Below the pieces are notes generated by a model, which made no database searches, was not told the DNA's origin, and was given only the letters and a program-made list of their open reading frames with translations. A stretch of DNA of 64,000 nucleotides from Albula goreensis (Eukaryota > Chordata > Actinopteri > Albuliformes > Albulidae), in contig CM040752.1 of NCBI GenBank assembly GCA_022829145.1, forward strand, positions 33,519,586 through 33,583,585, written 5' to 3'. The translations under genes and the position numbers were made by a program. Shown in pieces: positions 38,601 through 45,199 of the stretch (position 1 is the first letter of the stretch; every line of letters starts with the position of its first letter).

Positions 38601-38947
38601 TATTATTGTCATTTTATTTAATTTGTTGTTATGTTGTGGTAATGCTACCTTGGTTATAAAATCTGTGGTCACCTCGGTAACCCCGAGGACTGAAGCCCAC
38701 CGGAGGGAGGAAGAGATGGGACAGACTGAGTGGGGGTTCACTCACCGTACATCTTTCCCTCGTCTGAGAGGATGATCTTCCTCCGGCCGCAGGGGGGGTA
38801 GATGGCCAGCGCCTCCTGGAAGCTCTGCTCGATGTCGGGGCTCCACACCCCCTCCGCGTCCCCATCCATGGTCTTATCCAGCCCGTCGGCACCATCATCC
38901 CGCCCCTCCTCCGGGCTGCCGTTGGCGCTCCAATCGTTGGACGCAAT
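1744..38947 (-). CDS. tead3: TEAD3-like TEA-domain transcription factor, whole split coding region
   Basis: Spliced gene read exon by exon on the minus strand. TEAD proteins are nuclear factors that bind M-CAT (CATTCC) sites through the TEA domain and recruit YAP/TAZ and VGLL co-activators as the output of the Hippo pathway. The paralogue call rests on segments I recall as typical of TEAD3: MASN start, REYQAGIK followed by [35 protein letters not shown], and [14 protein letters not shown]1, 2 and 4 differ at these places. All twelve segments have AG acceptors and GT donors. The total is about 1300 nt plus a small unplaced piece, in line with about 435 aa for human TEAD3. Two defects are visible: a one-base excess in a C run (4563-4700) and one out-of-phase junction (6321-6447 to 5683-5726). 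Whether this is the tead3a or tead3b duplicate cannot be decided here. The promoter and non-coding first exon were not found. Confidence 0.9.
1858..2342 (-). other. tead3: tead3 last intron
   Basis: 485-bp intron with donor GTAACT and acceptor CTGTAG. The sequence is AT-rich with nothing else recognisable. The neighbouring small introns 2496-2821 and 2966-3253 are equally plain. Confidence 0.8.
2343..2495 (-). CDS. tead3: tead3 exon, YAP-binding domain core
   Basis: 51 codons from TEYARVEGG to NFTILQ, phase 0 at both ends, acceptor CGCAG and donor GTAACT. It contains the near-invariant TEAD segments [24 protein letters not shown] and [10 protein letters not shown], which form helices of the immunoglobulin-like fold that binds YAP/TAZ. 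This exon alone fixes the family. RIHRSPM and TILQ fit TEAD3/TEAD4 better than TEAD1 (RINRSPM, TILL). VEGGRCVY differs from the human LENGRFVY, normal divergence for a fish copy. Confidence 0.97.
2822..2965 (-). CDS. tead3: tead3 exon with the conserved palmitoylated Cys
   Basis: 48 codons, phase 0 at both ends, acceptor CTGCAG and donor GTGAGT. It starts [13 protein letters not shown] and ends KQVVEKVE. The sequence KVCSFGKQ carries the Cys that is autopalmitoylated in human TEADs and lines the central lipid pocket. [10 protein letters not shown] is the TEAD3 form; TEAD1 has FYGVTSQYES. The exon encodes central beta strands of the YAP-binding domain. Confidence 0.97.
3254..3427 (-). CDS. tead3: tead3 exon, start of YAP-binding domain
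   Basis: 58 codons from [10 protein letters not shown] to AFFLVKFW, phase 0 at both ends, acceptor CTACAG and donor GTCAGT. It contains [20 protein letters not shown] and the [12 protein letters not shown] segment. [12 protein letters not shown] is the TEAD3 version; TEAD1 has LFGKGPQ and TEAD4 LFERGPS. A plus-strand frame across the same bases is a shadow. Confidence 0.97.
3428..4562 (-). other. tead3: tead3 intron
   Basis: 1135-bp intron between the exons ending QRDQDT and beginning YSKHLF. The stretch 4453-4552 is very G-rich on the plus strand (repeated GGGCCGGGCTGG), so the transcript has a C-rich run just after the donor GTGAGC. The rest is AT-rich with no other feature. Confidence 0.75.
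4563..4700 (-). CDS. tead3: tead3 linker/YAP-domain exon with a C12 frame conflict
   Basis: 138 nt, acceptor CCTGTAG and donor GTGAGC. The 3' part reads [16 protein letters not shown], then [16 protein letters not shown], ending in phase 0 and matching human TEAD3 closely. The previous exon ends with one base (A). Entering with it, the 5' part reads T-A-Y-E-P-L-P-T-P, which matches the human SYEPLAPLP region. The two halves are joined by a run of 12 C (plus-strand G run near 4668-4679). With 12 C they lie in different frames; 11 or 14 C would join them. The exon is therefore one base out in this sequence, by assembly error, polymorphism or a true frameshift. The acceptor is a tandem TAGCAG, so the exon could also start at 4697 without changing the frame. 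Confidence 0.9.
4701..5238 (-). other. tead3: tead3 intron with SINE fragment and C tract
   Basis: 538-bp intron. It holds a short SINE-like tRNA fragment near 4840-4872 and a run of about 14 C near 5031-5044. No extra exon was recognised. Confidence 0.7.
5239..5303 (-). CDS. tead3: tead3 Pro-rich linker exon (IKPFAQ)
   Basis: 65 nt, acceptor TTTTCAG and donor GTGAGT. It reads (D)[11 protein letters not shown] followed by [10 protein letters not shown] and leaves one base, A, for the next exon. The first base completes the GAC Asp codon of the previous exon, giving the family motif SQDIKPFAQ. Human TEAD3 has DIKPFAQPAYPIQPPLPP here. This is the flexible linker between the DNA-binding and co-activator-binding domains. 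Confidence 0.93.
5683..5726 (-). CDS. tead3: tead3 linker exon (FWPG...GQPGPSQ)
   Basis: 44 nt reading [14 protein letters not shown](D), donor GTGAGT, joining cleanly to the next exon through the split Asp codon. TEAD1 has FWPGMIQTGQPGSSQD at this place. The acceptor is a tandem CAGCAG, so a Gln could be added (start 5729). The frame requires a phase-0 entry, but exon 6321-6447 ends in phase 1. The exon itself is secure; the upstream join is not. Confidence 0.88.
5727..6320 (-). other. tead3: tead3 intron, possibly hiding a small exon
   Basis: 594 bp, AT-rich in 5880-6060. The phases of the flanking exons (1 and 0) imply a missing exon whose length is 2 modulo 3, or a different donor. I scanned for one and found none I would support. 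A short inverted repeat (CTGTCGGTT...AACCGACAG) lies at 6118-6152. Confidence 0.5.
6321..6447 (-). CDS. tead3: tead3 exon ([17 protein letters not shown]...)
   Basis: 127 nt, acceptor CCACAG and donor GTGAGC, starting in phase 0 and ending in phase 1. It reads [17 protein letters not shown], then [13 protein letters not shown], then [12 protein letters not shown]. Human TEAD3 has DQVSKDKALQSMASMSSAQI and VSASVLQNKF here. The conserved SAQIVSA segment follows the TEA domain; the Pro/Ala tail starts the linker. The AMNL microexon (9306-9317) joins directly in front of the first codon. Confidence 0.95.
6448..9305 (-). other. tead3: tead3 intron
   Basis: 2.86-kb intron. It contains a C run at about 7020-7030, a (CA)n-rich stretch at about 7383-7562 and an AT-only dinucleotide stretch at about 8856-8882. 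I see no exon, tRNA or transposon ORF. Confidence 0.7.
7383..7562. repeat. Imperfect (CA)n microsatellite
   Basis: CA-rich tract interrupted by ACTCAC and CATGCA units. Its ORF is a His/Thr repeat and not a gene. Confidence 0.85.
9306..9317 (-). CDS. tead3: tead3 12-nt microexon encoding AMNL
   Basis: On the minus strand GCC ATG AAC CTG is preceded by ...TTCAG and followed by GTAAG, an ideal donor. It is phase 0 at both ends, so inclusion adds exactly Ala-Met-Asn-Leu between ...AGIK and DQASK. Human TEAD3 has KAMNLDQ at the same place, which confirms both the exon and the paralogue. It is too short to be found by ORF scanning. The 5-kb and 2.9-kb introns on either side make it isolated; such microexons are often tissue-regulated, which is inference here. 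Confidence 0.93.
10146..10925. repeat. 37-bp minisatellite, about 21 copies
   Basis: Tandem array of a 37-bp unit built from CTTCTGTGACTGAAC plus ACACAGAATGCCAGC plus a short AGTAA joint. Copies vary mainly at GCACAG/ACACAG, CTTCTG/CCTGTG and GCAGTAA/GCGGTAA/GCAATAA. It lies inside a tead3 intron. Because 37 is 1 modulo 3 and the minus strand of the unit lacks stops, all three minus frames stay open and give long Ser/Val/Cys repeat ORFs, which are artefacts. Confidence 0.95.
11714..12619. repeat. 47-bp satellite of a tRNA-SINE head, about 19 copies
   Basis: Unit: CTTGTAGCTCAGAGGTTACA followed by GTGTAGTATAATGGTTAGGG and AGCTGGG. Copies differ by few substitutions (TATAATGG/TGTAATGG/TATGATGG) and rare indels, one being a duplicated TTACAG near 12254. 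GTAGTATAATGGTTAGGG looks like the A-box part of a tRNA. The same words head the dispersed SINEs at 22782, 23049 and 58570, but there they run on into a B box (GGTTCGATTCC) that the satellite units lack. The array ends in a degenerate SINE body at 12620, so the array probably grew from the 5' end of that insertion. Confidence 0.9.
12620..12750 (+). mobile_element. tRNA-derived SINE body at end of the satellite
   Basis: After the last satellite unit comes CTAGCTTAGAGGCTGCAGG with a decayed B box, then ATGTAGGGCAGTGC, then a tail related to GTGTAAATGGCTGTCTGAA and ATGTAATGTAA. This order of tRNA-like head, body and tail matches the other SINE copies in the window. It is degenerate and no longer mobile by itself. 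Confidence 0.65.
14461..14523 (-). CDS. tead3: tead3 alternative exon 3b, TEAD1/4-like recognition-helix exon
   Basis: 63 nt, phase 0 at both ends, acceptor TTTCTGCAG and donor GTATGC. It reads [12 protein letters not shown] followed by SREIQSKLK. This is the third-helix segment of the TEA domain, which contacts DNA, and its basic end. The second half resembles TEAD4 (REIQAKLK) or TEAD1 (RDFHSKLK), not TEAD3. It has the same length, phase and role as exon 14687-14749, 163 nt upstream; 14 of 21 residues are identical. One copy would normally suffice, so they are most likely mutually exclusive. It is intact, with no stop and good splice sites, so I do not call it a pseudoexon. A ~100-nt polypyrimidine tract lies directly before its acceptor. 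Confidence 0.88.
14524..14686 (-). promoter_or_regulatory. tead3: 163-nt intron with long polypyrimidine tract between alternative exons
   Basis: Donor GTAGGT, acceptor TTTCTGCAG. Plus-strand bases 14527-14625 are almost pure purine, so the transcript carries about 100 nt of C/U, mostly CU and CUU runs, just before exon 3b. PTB-family proteins bind such tracts and repress neighbouring exons (established knowledge). A role here is inference. Confidence 0.6.
14687..14749 (-). CDS. tead3: tead3 alternative exon 3a, TEAD3-like recognition-helix exon
   Basis: 63 nt, phase 0 at both ends, acceptor CCCCTCAG and donor GTAGGT. It reads [12 protein letters not shown] followed by [10 protein letters not shown] recall human TEAD3 as [12 protein letters not shown] plus VREYQVGIK, one difference in 21, so this is the orthologous exon. 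Joined after ...TRTRKQ of exon 16777-16841 and before AMNL it gives the standard TEAD3 sequence. It completes the TEA domain with the DNA-recognition helix and overlaps the region reported as a nuclear localisation signal. Confidence 0.95.
14750..16776 (-). other. tead3: tead3 intron
   Basis: 2.0-kb intron upstream of the alternative pair. It is AT-rich and contains the perfect 18-bp inverted repeat at 16580-16640, 136 nt downstream of the donor in transcript sense. No further TEA-type exon was seen. Confidence 0.75.
16580..16640. repeat. Perfect 18-bp inverted repeat (hairpin)
   Basis: Left arm TGTCCATAAATGTGTAGA (16580-16597), right arm TCTACACATTTATGGACA (16623-16640), 18/18 complementary with a 25-nt loop. 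Just before it GGTCAGTTGAGGAC occurs twice (about 16538 and 16562). It lies in the intron before the alternative exons and would form a stable stem in the tead3 pre-mRNA. It could instead be a foldback relic. Confidence 0.85.
16777..16841 (-). CDS. tead3: tead3 exon 2, TEA-domain middle
   Basis: 65 nt, acceptor TTACAG and donor GTAAC. It reads (G)[21 protein letters not shown], identical to the vertebrate TEA-domain consensus (helices 1-2 region and basic [10 protein letters not shown]). Entry is phase 1, completing the Gly codon of ...KMYG, and it ends in phase 0, ready for either VSSH exon. A plus-strand frame across it is a shadow. Confidence 0.97.
20510..20790. other. Candidate conserved non-coding element in intron 1
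   Basis: A repeat-free block of balanced composition with several CpGs and AT-rich factor-site-like words (ATAAAGGCC, GACCAATTAAGAG, TGAATGAATAG), sitting within low-complexity sequence. Such blocks in large introns of developmental regulators are often enhancers. No conservation data were available, so this is inference only. Confidence 0.25.
21180..21840. repeat. Polypyrimidine tract of CTCTCTGTCGGT units
   Basis: About 660 bp of almost pure C/T on the plus strand, starting as (CTCC)n and (CTTC)n and becoming irregular repeats of CTCTCTGTCGGTCTCTCTGC, unit about 20-26 bp. It yields a 293-codon Ser/Leu/Pro ORF that I reject as a gene. Confidence 0.9.
22782..22985 (+). mobile_element. tRNA-derived SINE copy
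   Basis: Head GTATGATGGTTATGGAACTG (A-box side), then GGTTCGATTCCCAGGTGGGG (clear B box), then a body with TGTACCCTTAGGCAAACTAC and CCAGTAAAGAT, and a tail ending TAACTCTGGATAAGGGCAC. The tail resembles the TCTGGATAAGAGCGTCTGC-type ends of teleost SINEs mobilised by L2-type LINEs. It is the best-preserved copy here. Confidence 0.8.
23049..23262 (+). mobile_element. Second tRNA-derived SINE copy
   Basis: Starts GGAGTGGTTAGGGAGATGGG, continues with GAGGTTGCAGGTTCACTTCC (B-box remnant) and AAGGCACTTAGACTGAATTG, and ends near GAGTCTACTAAATGCCTGAA, the expected SINE tail. It lies in the same orientation about 65 bp after the copy at 22782-22985, more diverged in the B box. Confidence 0.75.
23838..24900. 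repeat. Very long (CA)n microsatellite block
   Basis: Two (CA)n blocks (about 23838-23960 and 24093-24898) separated by 130 bp of unique sequence. The second is a mosaic of CA runs with CTCTAACAC and CTCACTCTAAC interruptions. All ORFs here are His/Thr or Val/Cys repeats. Confidence 0.95.
26833..27122. repeat. 14-bp minisatellite (GGATGGAACACACA / GAATGAAGCACACA)
   Basis: About 20 units of 14 bp alternating between GGATGGAACACACA and GAATGAAGCACACA, so a 28-bp higher-order period is visible, with a few deletions (AACACAGAATG). Overlapping ORFs on both strands are artefacts of the repeat. Confidence 0.92.
28080..28113. repeat. (GT)n microsatellite
   Basis: About 17 GT dinucleotides inside the large intron, preceded by CA/TG-rich interrupted sequence. 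Confidence 0.9.
28375..28498. repeat. (GA)n/(GGA)n purine tract
   Basis: About 120 bp of pure purine on the plus strand with GGAGGAGGGAGA blocks. In the tead3 transcript it is a pyrimidine tract. The Arg/Glu or Ser/Leu ORFs across it are not genes. Confidence 0.9.
31645..31820 (-). mobile_element. tRNA-derived SINE copy, minus strand
   Basis: On the minus strand GCAGTGTGATGGTAAGGCAC (head) is followed by CAGTTCCCAGGTGGGGCACT (B-box side), GAGCAAGCCACTCATCCCAG, and the tail GAGTTACTCTGGAAGAG then ATCTGCCAAAATG. The order and spacing match the plus-strand copies at 22782 and 23049. Confidence 0.7.
32130..32566. repeat. (CA)n-rich block with AATCACACAAA units
   Basis: Degenerate ACACAATCACACAAA repeats from 32130 grade into pure (CA)n at about 32485-32566. 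Nearby ORFs are low-complexity. Confidence 0.9.
34795..34990 (+). mobile_element. Diverged tRNA-derived SINE copy
   Basis: GATTGCGGGTTCAAATCCTG (B box) is followed by GTTGGGCCGCTGTGCCACCG, a body, and the tail AGAGTGTCTGCTAAGCAG. The head is decayed. It is probably a relative of the other SINEs with a different body. Confidence 0.6.
35487..35620. repeat. (CA)n microsatellite
   Basis: Interrupted CA/GCACACAC tract ending in about 20 pure CA units (35582-35620). Confidence 0.9.
36105..36193. repeat. Short foldback element with perfect 18-bp arms
   Basis: Left arm TACCAAGAAAACAACCAA (36105-36122) and right arm TTGGTTGTTTTCTTGGTA (36176-36193) are perfectly complementary around a 53-bp centre containing CCCTGACGAAGGCACG and TTTTGCCGATATATT. 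The arms and compact length suggest a miniature foldback relic. I could not assign a family. Confidence 0.75.
36478..36504. promoter_or_regulatory. Inverted pair of M-CAT (TEAD-binding) motifs
   Basis: AACATTCC (36478-36485) and GGAATGTT (36497-36504) form a perfect 8-bp inverted pair 11 bp apart. CATTCC is the core M-CAT element bound by TEAD proteins. Being inside the large intron of a TEAD gene suggests possible autoregulation, but 6-bp cores are common by chance. Confidence 0.35.
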
Positions 38948-38995
38948 GGTGGCGGCTCCCCCTGGGCCCGGCAGCGAGCCCCAGACTGAGGACTG
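38746..38995 (-). CDS. tead3: tead3 first coding exon with ATT start
   Basis: Exon with donor GTGAG after ...KMYG (phase 1) and acceptor TTTCCCAG; a tandem CAGCAG allows a start at 38995 or 38992. Coding from ATT at 38945-38947 gives [15 protein letters not shown], then [18 protein letters not shown], then the TEA-domain start [19 protein letters not shown] and [16 protein letters not shown]. Human TEAD3 begins MASNSWNASSSPGEA and TEAD genes are known to initiate at non-AUG codons, so the start choice is well supported. No in-frame ATG precedes it in the exon; the first ATG is within LDKTMDG just before the TEA domain. 38948-38995 is 5' UTR. A longer minus-strand frame here is out of frame with TEAD. 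Confidence 0.93.
38944..38956 (-). promoter_or_regulatory. tead3: Kozak context around non-AUG start
   Basis: Minus strand GCCGCCACCATTG is a perfect Kozak consensus (GCCGCCACC, G at +4) with ATT instead of ATG. Strong context is what a near-cognate codon needs to initiate. This supports ATT as the start and explains the absence of an ATG. Confidence 0.8.
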
Positions 38996-41900
38996 CTGGG
39001 AAATAAAGGAGAGCCTGTTAGCAACTTATTAGCACGTTAGCCATGTGTTCCAGGCTGAAGTGCGACACTGCTGTTTCAAGTTAGCCGAAGCAGCTTACTA
39101 TGTCTTGAAGTTTTATCATTTATCAAAATTTTCCTGTATGTCCTTTTTATTTGTTTTACTCACACAAATAAGCAAGTAATGTGTAAGCTTTGATAGCCTC
39201 TTGTGCCAGACGCATACCTCTGCATTCTAATCCTGGACAAAGCCACAGAAATGAGACGAAAGTCGACAGGAAGTGACACACTTTAATGAGCTGCACTGTA
39301 TGAATGTGAGTGATATCCATGCTGGCATGTCATACTACAGTAAGGGTCATAACAATATGGTTAGACAAGCATGCCTTGATCTCTTAAGATCTAACCGTCT
39401 GTGTGCTGAGACTAGCAATGGCTGCCTTTGGGAGGGGGAATGGAACAAGCTCTGTGCCAAAAACAGTCAGTCCTGAGGGCCTAAGACTGAGGACCACTGA
39501 AAATAAAATGGAAAGGAGTCAAAGACCAAATTAGGAGAATTCAACAGGGCTCAGTGCCAAAATCAGACAGTACTGGTGCTACACTGTTGAAATCCCAACG
39601 ACAGGGCAAACCTGTCTAGTATGGGACCTACAGCTTGCAGCTGAACTCAGCCAGACGAATCGCTATTCGCCACGGGACGACACACAATCCGCTGTTACAG
39701 GTGACCAGATCCCTCAAGGACTAGAATGTCCCAGCGTGCCTTTAAATCACCCGTTATGGCCCAGAAAACACGGTCATTTCCACAGACGACGCCTAATATT
39801 TCAACTCCAAGGCACGATTTGAAGGAGAGAGGAGTTAAGAGGAGACGGGAAGAAACAAAATCAGAGTGACCCGATGGATTGCCCAGGGCGGCGGTCGAGC
39901 AGGCCGTTCCTTCGCTTTGAGACTCAGGTGGGGAAGGCGTTGAGGGCAAAGTTTACAGCCTTTCCAGGATGAGACAATATAAATAGCGCTAACGCTAACG
40001 GTATAAATCTCTACCATATGCAGCCACCATAAGGTGCTCATAAATTAAACACGCAGCCTGAGAAAGACCACCAACGCCCGTACCATACCGACGCATACCG
40101 CGCGAACCACAAACGCAGACAGAGGGAGACAGTCCCAATGCAACGGATAAGAATTACTGCCTGACTGCCTAAGGTAACTTTTCAGAACTATCATGATAAG
40201 AAACGGGAAAAAAAAGGAAACATGTACTTTGTTGCTACCAGTTACAAATGGCAGAATATCATTTTTCAACGACAGCTTTACCATATTGAAAAACAAACAG
40301 TTTTTAATTCTTGGTAGTTTTGAAAATATATAACCCTATAACTGTAGTTCGAAAAGAAAAAAATAAGACATGCCCTAATTGTTGTTGTTATAATTTCCTC
40401 AGTCATCATGGTCCTCAGCTGCCACATGTCAAACGGATCAGAAAAATCATAAAGCAGGGTTTTTAAGGAGTTCACTAATAAGCCCAAGCCACAGTGAATT
40501 TTTGTGGTTCTTGAGCTTCATCCCATTGTGGTAACCTCAGTGCTGGTACAAGTTAGGGATCTTACGTGTTTTTTCAAGCTCTCCTTTCGTCGCCATGGCA
40601 TTGTTTGCTGGAGGACGGTCCAAGCTCATTGTTTCTGGGATGCTCATTAACCGATTTTTACATACATTGTGCTGATTGCGGGAAAAAAAAAAGACATGTG
40701 CTGAGAAAATACCACAAAACCGGGGCGGAGTGTTTTCAGCATGGACTCCACAACGTTGGCCCGCTTGGACATTTTAGAGGCTTTCCAACAAAGGCATTTG
40801 TCAGTGTTTGAGTAAACATTTAATTGGAGTCTGGAACAAACCACAATTAGTAGAATCCGAGTGTCTGGCACATCAGGAAGGGTGAAAAGCTGACTCGATG
40901 AAATTCAATTCACTGTGAGTTATGGACAAACTTTTTTTTTTTTTTTTTTAACATGCAACTTCAATGCTTTTTCAGACAATACACTATACACAAGGAAAGT
41001 AGGGGAATGAGAATATGGATTTATAGCGCATTTAGACAGCAGCAACAAAACTATTTCACCCAAAGCAGTTTTCTGAAGTTGTTTTGTCACCGAAAATGTC
41101 AGGAGTTTGATTGGTCCTCATATTTAAGGGGTGGGCCCGAGGCAAAGCGATTAGAGGAGTAGTTACATCGGAATGCACTGATTTTCCTGCAGTTGGGCTG
41201 ACGGCAGTAGACTTCAGAGCACAGTCATTTGCCGTACACAACATTCTGGGCGGGGGTGTTGGTGAAACAAGATTAAACGACACCCCCCACCCTTACAAAA
41301 CTCCCATAATTTCTGGCTCAGCATCCGTCCACCAGGGTTATATAACCCTTTCACACCATGTTGACATCTTTGACTATCCTGCCATTTTAACATAATGAGG
41401 ATTGGTGCGAATGGGGTCTCTATAACGGGCACAGTACAGTATTTCAGTGGCCTTTTTCCACTCGCACTCTCTCAACAATCTTGTCAGAGGAACAGTGTAT
41501 AAAAATCAGCATGGTGTGAAAGGTTTAGGAAAAATGATGGTCTCGAAACACACAAAACACTTAAGATACATCATGACCAAGAGTCAAGGTGACCAGTTGT
41601 CTATGTGACCAGCACAGCACTTTTCTAATGGAAGGCCTAGGCTGTGACTGCACGAAGATATCTGGAATGTCAAACAAACAAGGGAGAATAAACAAACTGG
41701 AATTTCCCATTTCTAATAAATAATGGAATAATATTTCACAGATTCACAGATGTATCTAATTCCCCAGTCTGTCAATGTGCCAGGAGTAATTTTCCATCAG
41801 AAACACAAAAGAAAAATAATTCCAATCTCTCAAATAAATTCCATCCCTGTACACTTTTTATTGATTTCACCTTTAGAAATGTTCTTCTATGAGGGCAAAT

Positions 41901-44900
41901 CTTTTTAAGAGCCAAAAACCATTTGAAACAAAATCGAAATTTAACCTTTGAGGCAAAAGTATTTATAGTATTTTCTCAAATGAAATGCGGAACAGATAAA
42001 TATGACATCATTGAAAAATTGAGACAGGTAGCTCCAGCAAAGGATCCTGTTCCTGCATTCCCTTTATATTCCCTCCTGGGCATATTAGGATTGGCTGAAC
42101 ACATTTAAACAAATTCTACAAACAAAAGGACTAGACTACATTTCCCAGTAGTCTTTGCTGATTGTAATAAACTGTCCAATTAAAATAAGTCCATTATTGC
42201 TTTGTATGTGACATATTGATAGAAGATGCTGCCCACATGTAATTGGTTATTACAGTCTGGGGAAGAAAAAATACAGGACGTCTGCTACTGTCATGGCTTT
42301 GACCTTGTGTACAAGAACATTCACAGACGAGTCAAAAGTGAAAACCACCTGGTGCAAGTGTGAATTGGTTAATGAGCAATACCAGTTTCAATGCCAGTAT
42401 TTTGGCAGCATTGCTGGGCTGAAGATGGTTTATAGCAGAGCCTCAGTACTCTGTCACAGATGATGACATAACACTTATCTTGATGTCAGTATCTCTCCAC
42501 TTTCTCATAAAAAGAAAAAAAAAAACAAGGAACAACAGGGTGGAGCTAAAGGAAAAAGCACCTGGCTATCTTTGGACTTGCATGATAAAACCACAGCTAG
42601 TCCGTGTTTCACAGAGGATATTAATGAGTGCTACCCATCTACAGCTAACTCAGGAGAGTTCCCAGGCCTAGGCCTGACACTGGACACCGCGGCCGCTGGA
42701 TTCCCCTGACGGACACATCGGTTGCTGGCCAGACGTATCTGTGAAACAGAGAGTTTCTCTGCCATGCATCGCGTAGCGATCGCCTATCAGGGTCATTTTC
42801 CCCATTGGTAGCGGCCATAAACTAGTTTACGTTTTTCCACTGACAAGCAGAAAGGGAAGAGCTGCCTCGGAACAAACGGATCCATTCTGTCGCGCACTTT
42901 GGCCGTCTGACGTTACACAGCACATCTGCTGTCCCACTGCCCCTGATACGCCCCGGCTTTTGTCGAGCGACTTGGGCCGGGTGTCCCTCACCCAGGGCCT
43001 CCCTTTCAATGGTCAGGCACACAAACCAAAGAAAACGTGGCACCTCCGAGAGGCCTTCTACAAGATGGGAGAAGGGAGGTTTTATTGATTTTAATATTAA
43101 AGGCAATTAAAATAATTATTATTTATCATACTATAATATAATAATATTATTAATTTATCACTTTTCATTTGCGGCCCAAAGTGCTCAATAAACACAACTC
43201 AGTAAAATAATCATAGTAAAATAAATTAGTAAGGTAAATAAAAAAGGGCAACTGAAAAAAAAGCAACTACTTGATCTCAACAGACCTCCTGCAAATATAT
43301 AGAAACACAGTGAAAGACGCGTGCGTGGAGGAAGGACACACGTGGGACATACAGACGTCTTAGCACGGCTGTAGGGGAGCGTGTCAGTAAAGCCCTAATG
43401 AAGATAAGGAAACGCCAGGGTCCATCTGCCCAGCCATGGCTTGCCGTGAATCAGCAGCTTGGAGAGAGAGAACGGGGGGATACAGAGAGAGAGAGAGAGA
43501 GATACAGAGAGACGGAGAGAGAGAGAGAGCAGGGCTGAAATTCCAGACATGCCCTTATTAAGAAGGAAAGTAGAACTGGCGCTGTTTCTGTTCTGGCCTC
43601 TGGGAGCTCCCTCGTGTCACCCGTGCCCCCCTCGCCCCCCTCCACTCAGAACGTCTCTGCCCAAATAAGGACAGGAGACCAGCGCAGGCATATGGAGGGT
43701 AGGAGCAGGAGGTGGCGATGAAGGGGAGGGGGAGGAGCTATGAGGGGGGTGTGGGACGGGGGTGCGCTTGACCAATTTAGGCGTCCACCTCAAGCCCCAG
43801 AAAACAAGGACCGCTCCCAGTAGAATACGATGAGATGTTTGCGCTTGACGAAGGCCCCCCCCCCCAATCCCCCACCTGGGTCGAGCTCAGACGATACTTT
43901 ACAGTTTGCAACCGAGGGAAATGGCCAGAGCTGCACTTGGCTGCGTGTTAAAACCTGACACTAACTTCTTTTAGAAGTGCTACAATGAGGTCTCAATACC
44001 CTCGACTGTGCATTTACACTCAAAAAGATGACGACAAACAAACAATTAAGAGTAGCTGCAAACAGCTGCTATAACTTCCATATAACATGCAACTTGATTT
44101 TGAAGTACACAAAAGTCTTGAAAAAAATAATTTAAAAAATATCCCTTCTATGATTACAAGTTTCCTGTGAAGTAAAACAGTTTTGTTTGGTCAGGTGATT
44201 AACTTTGTACATCAAATAACAGGCTTTTGGGAAACAGGCAAAAACAAACAAAACCCTTTACTCTGAACATTCAGACACACTATACTTAGACAGCTCTACC
44301 TGGCTTTGAATAAGAGGATGAAATTAACCTGACCGTCCATTTCAGGCTGAAGTGGGCCTTTGATCCATGGCTGTCTTCAGGCCTTTGAGCTGCTAACTGC
44401 AACGGTGTGTTAATTCTAACGATCCTCACAGATTAAAACTGGGGTTTCCAAACTCTGAGCCCACAAACCACTTATAGTGAGCAAGAACAGCTGCTGTGAC
44501 CCACCATGCATGAAAGCATATTCTCACGCATGTTCAAATATGGAATTAAAAATGTTTTCATACATCAAAAAAAAATCTGCTTGTATACTAATGAGTGCAG
44601 GTAACAGTACCGATAAACTTAATTTTTTCAGTACGTAGAATTACGTACGTCCCCTCAGTCCACATCATATCCCTAATATAATAAGAATGCATCCCATAAT
44701 AAGAATGTAGGGCACAGCATGACGTGTGGGATATTTGTTTTATAGGAAGTCAGAAATGCTACTTTTACTGGCAAAAAACACTCATACTTTCACTGACATG
44801 TCAAATTTTTTTTTATTAAAGCCCACAGCGCAGCTCCATTTTACATCTACAGCATGTGATATATGGCTGAGGGACGTTAGTCTGAGTCAGCTGGTCCTTG

Positions 44901-45199
44901 TGCTGACCACGCCCCCAAAGGGGCATTCTCCTCCACCAATCACTGAACTTCTATCAAGGACACAGACTCAGGATTGGACATGAGAGCCTACCTTCCTTAC
45001 GACTGCATGACAAAGAATACGGAATCACCAACATGCCAAAAAGATCCACTACATAAAATGTGGAAAAAACCCATAAATTACAGGTTCTTTTAAACCCTCA
45101 ACAAGGTGAAATCCACAGAGAATCTTTACTCATCTTTCCCTGTTCCAGTGCAGTATAATTCTTATTTTATTATGCTGGCTCTTGCTTCCTACAATTCAT
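38996..45199. other. Upstream sequence, 5' intron or intergenic
   Basis: 6.2 kb upstream of the first coding exon. No coding exon, RNA gene or recognisable transposon was found. It includes T runs (about 40932-40949), an AT-rich stretch at 43090-43150 and a (GA)n at about 43484-43528. Most ORFs are short and unconvincing. A non-coding first exon of tead3 could lie here but leaves no signature I can read. Confidence 0.55.

Larger units (their letters stand above)
16842..38745 (-). other. tead3: Large 21.9-kb tead3 intron
   Basis: Intron between the start-codon exon and exon 2. It holds (CT)n at 21180-21840, (CA)n at 23838-24900, SINEs at 22782, 23049, 31645 and 34795, a 14-bp minisatellite at 26833-27122, (GA)n at 28375-28498, (CA)n at 32130-32566 and 35487-35620, a foldback at 36105-36193 and an inverted M-CAT pair at 36478-36504. 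Stretches at 20510-20790 and 32980-33140 look less repetitive and possibly constrained. I found no exon of another gene. Confidence 0.7.

Noticed and set aside
38629-39024. 131-codon minus-strand ORF over the first tead3 exon
   Set aside because: It is a different frame of the same GC-rich exon; the TEAD frame is the one with [10 protein letters not shown] and KMYG.
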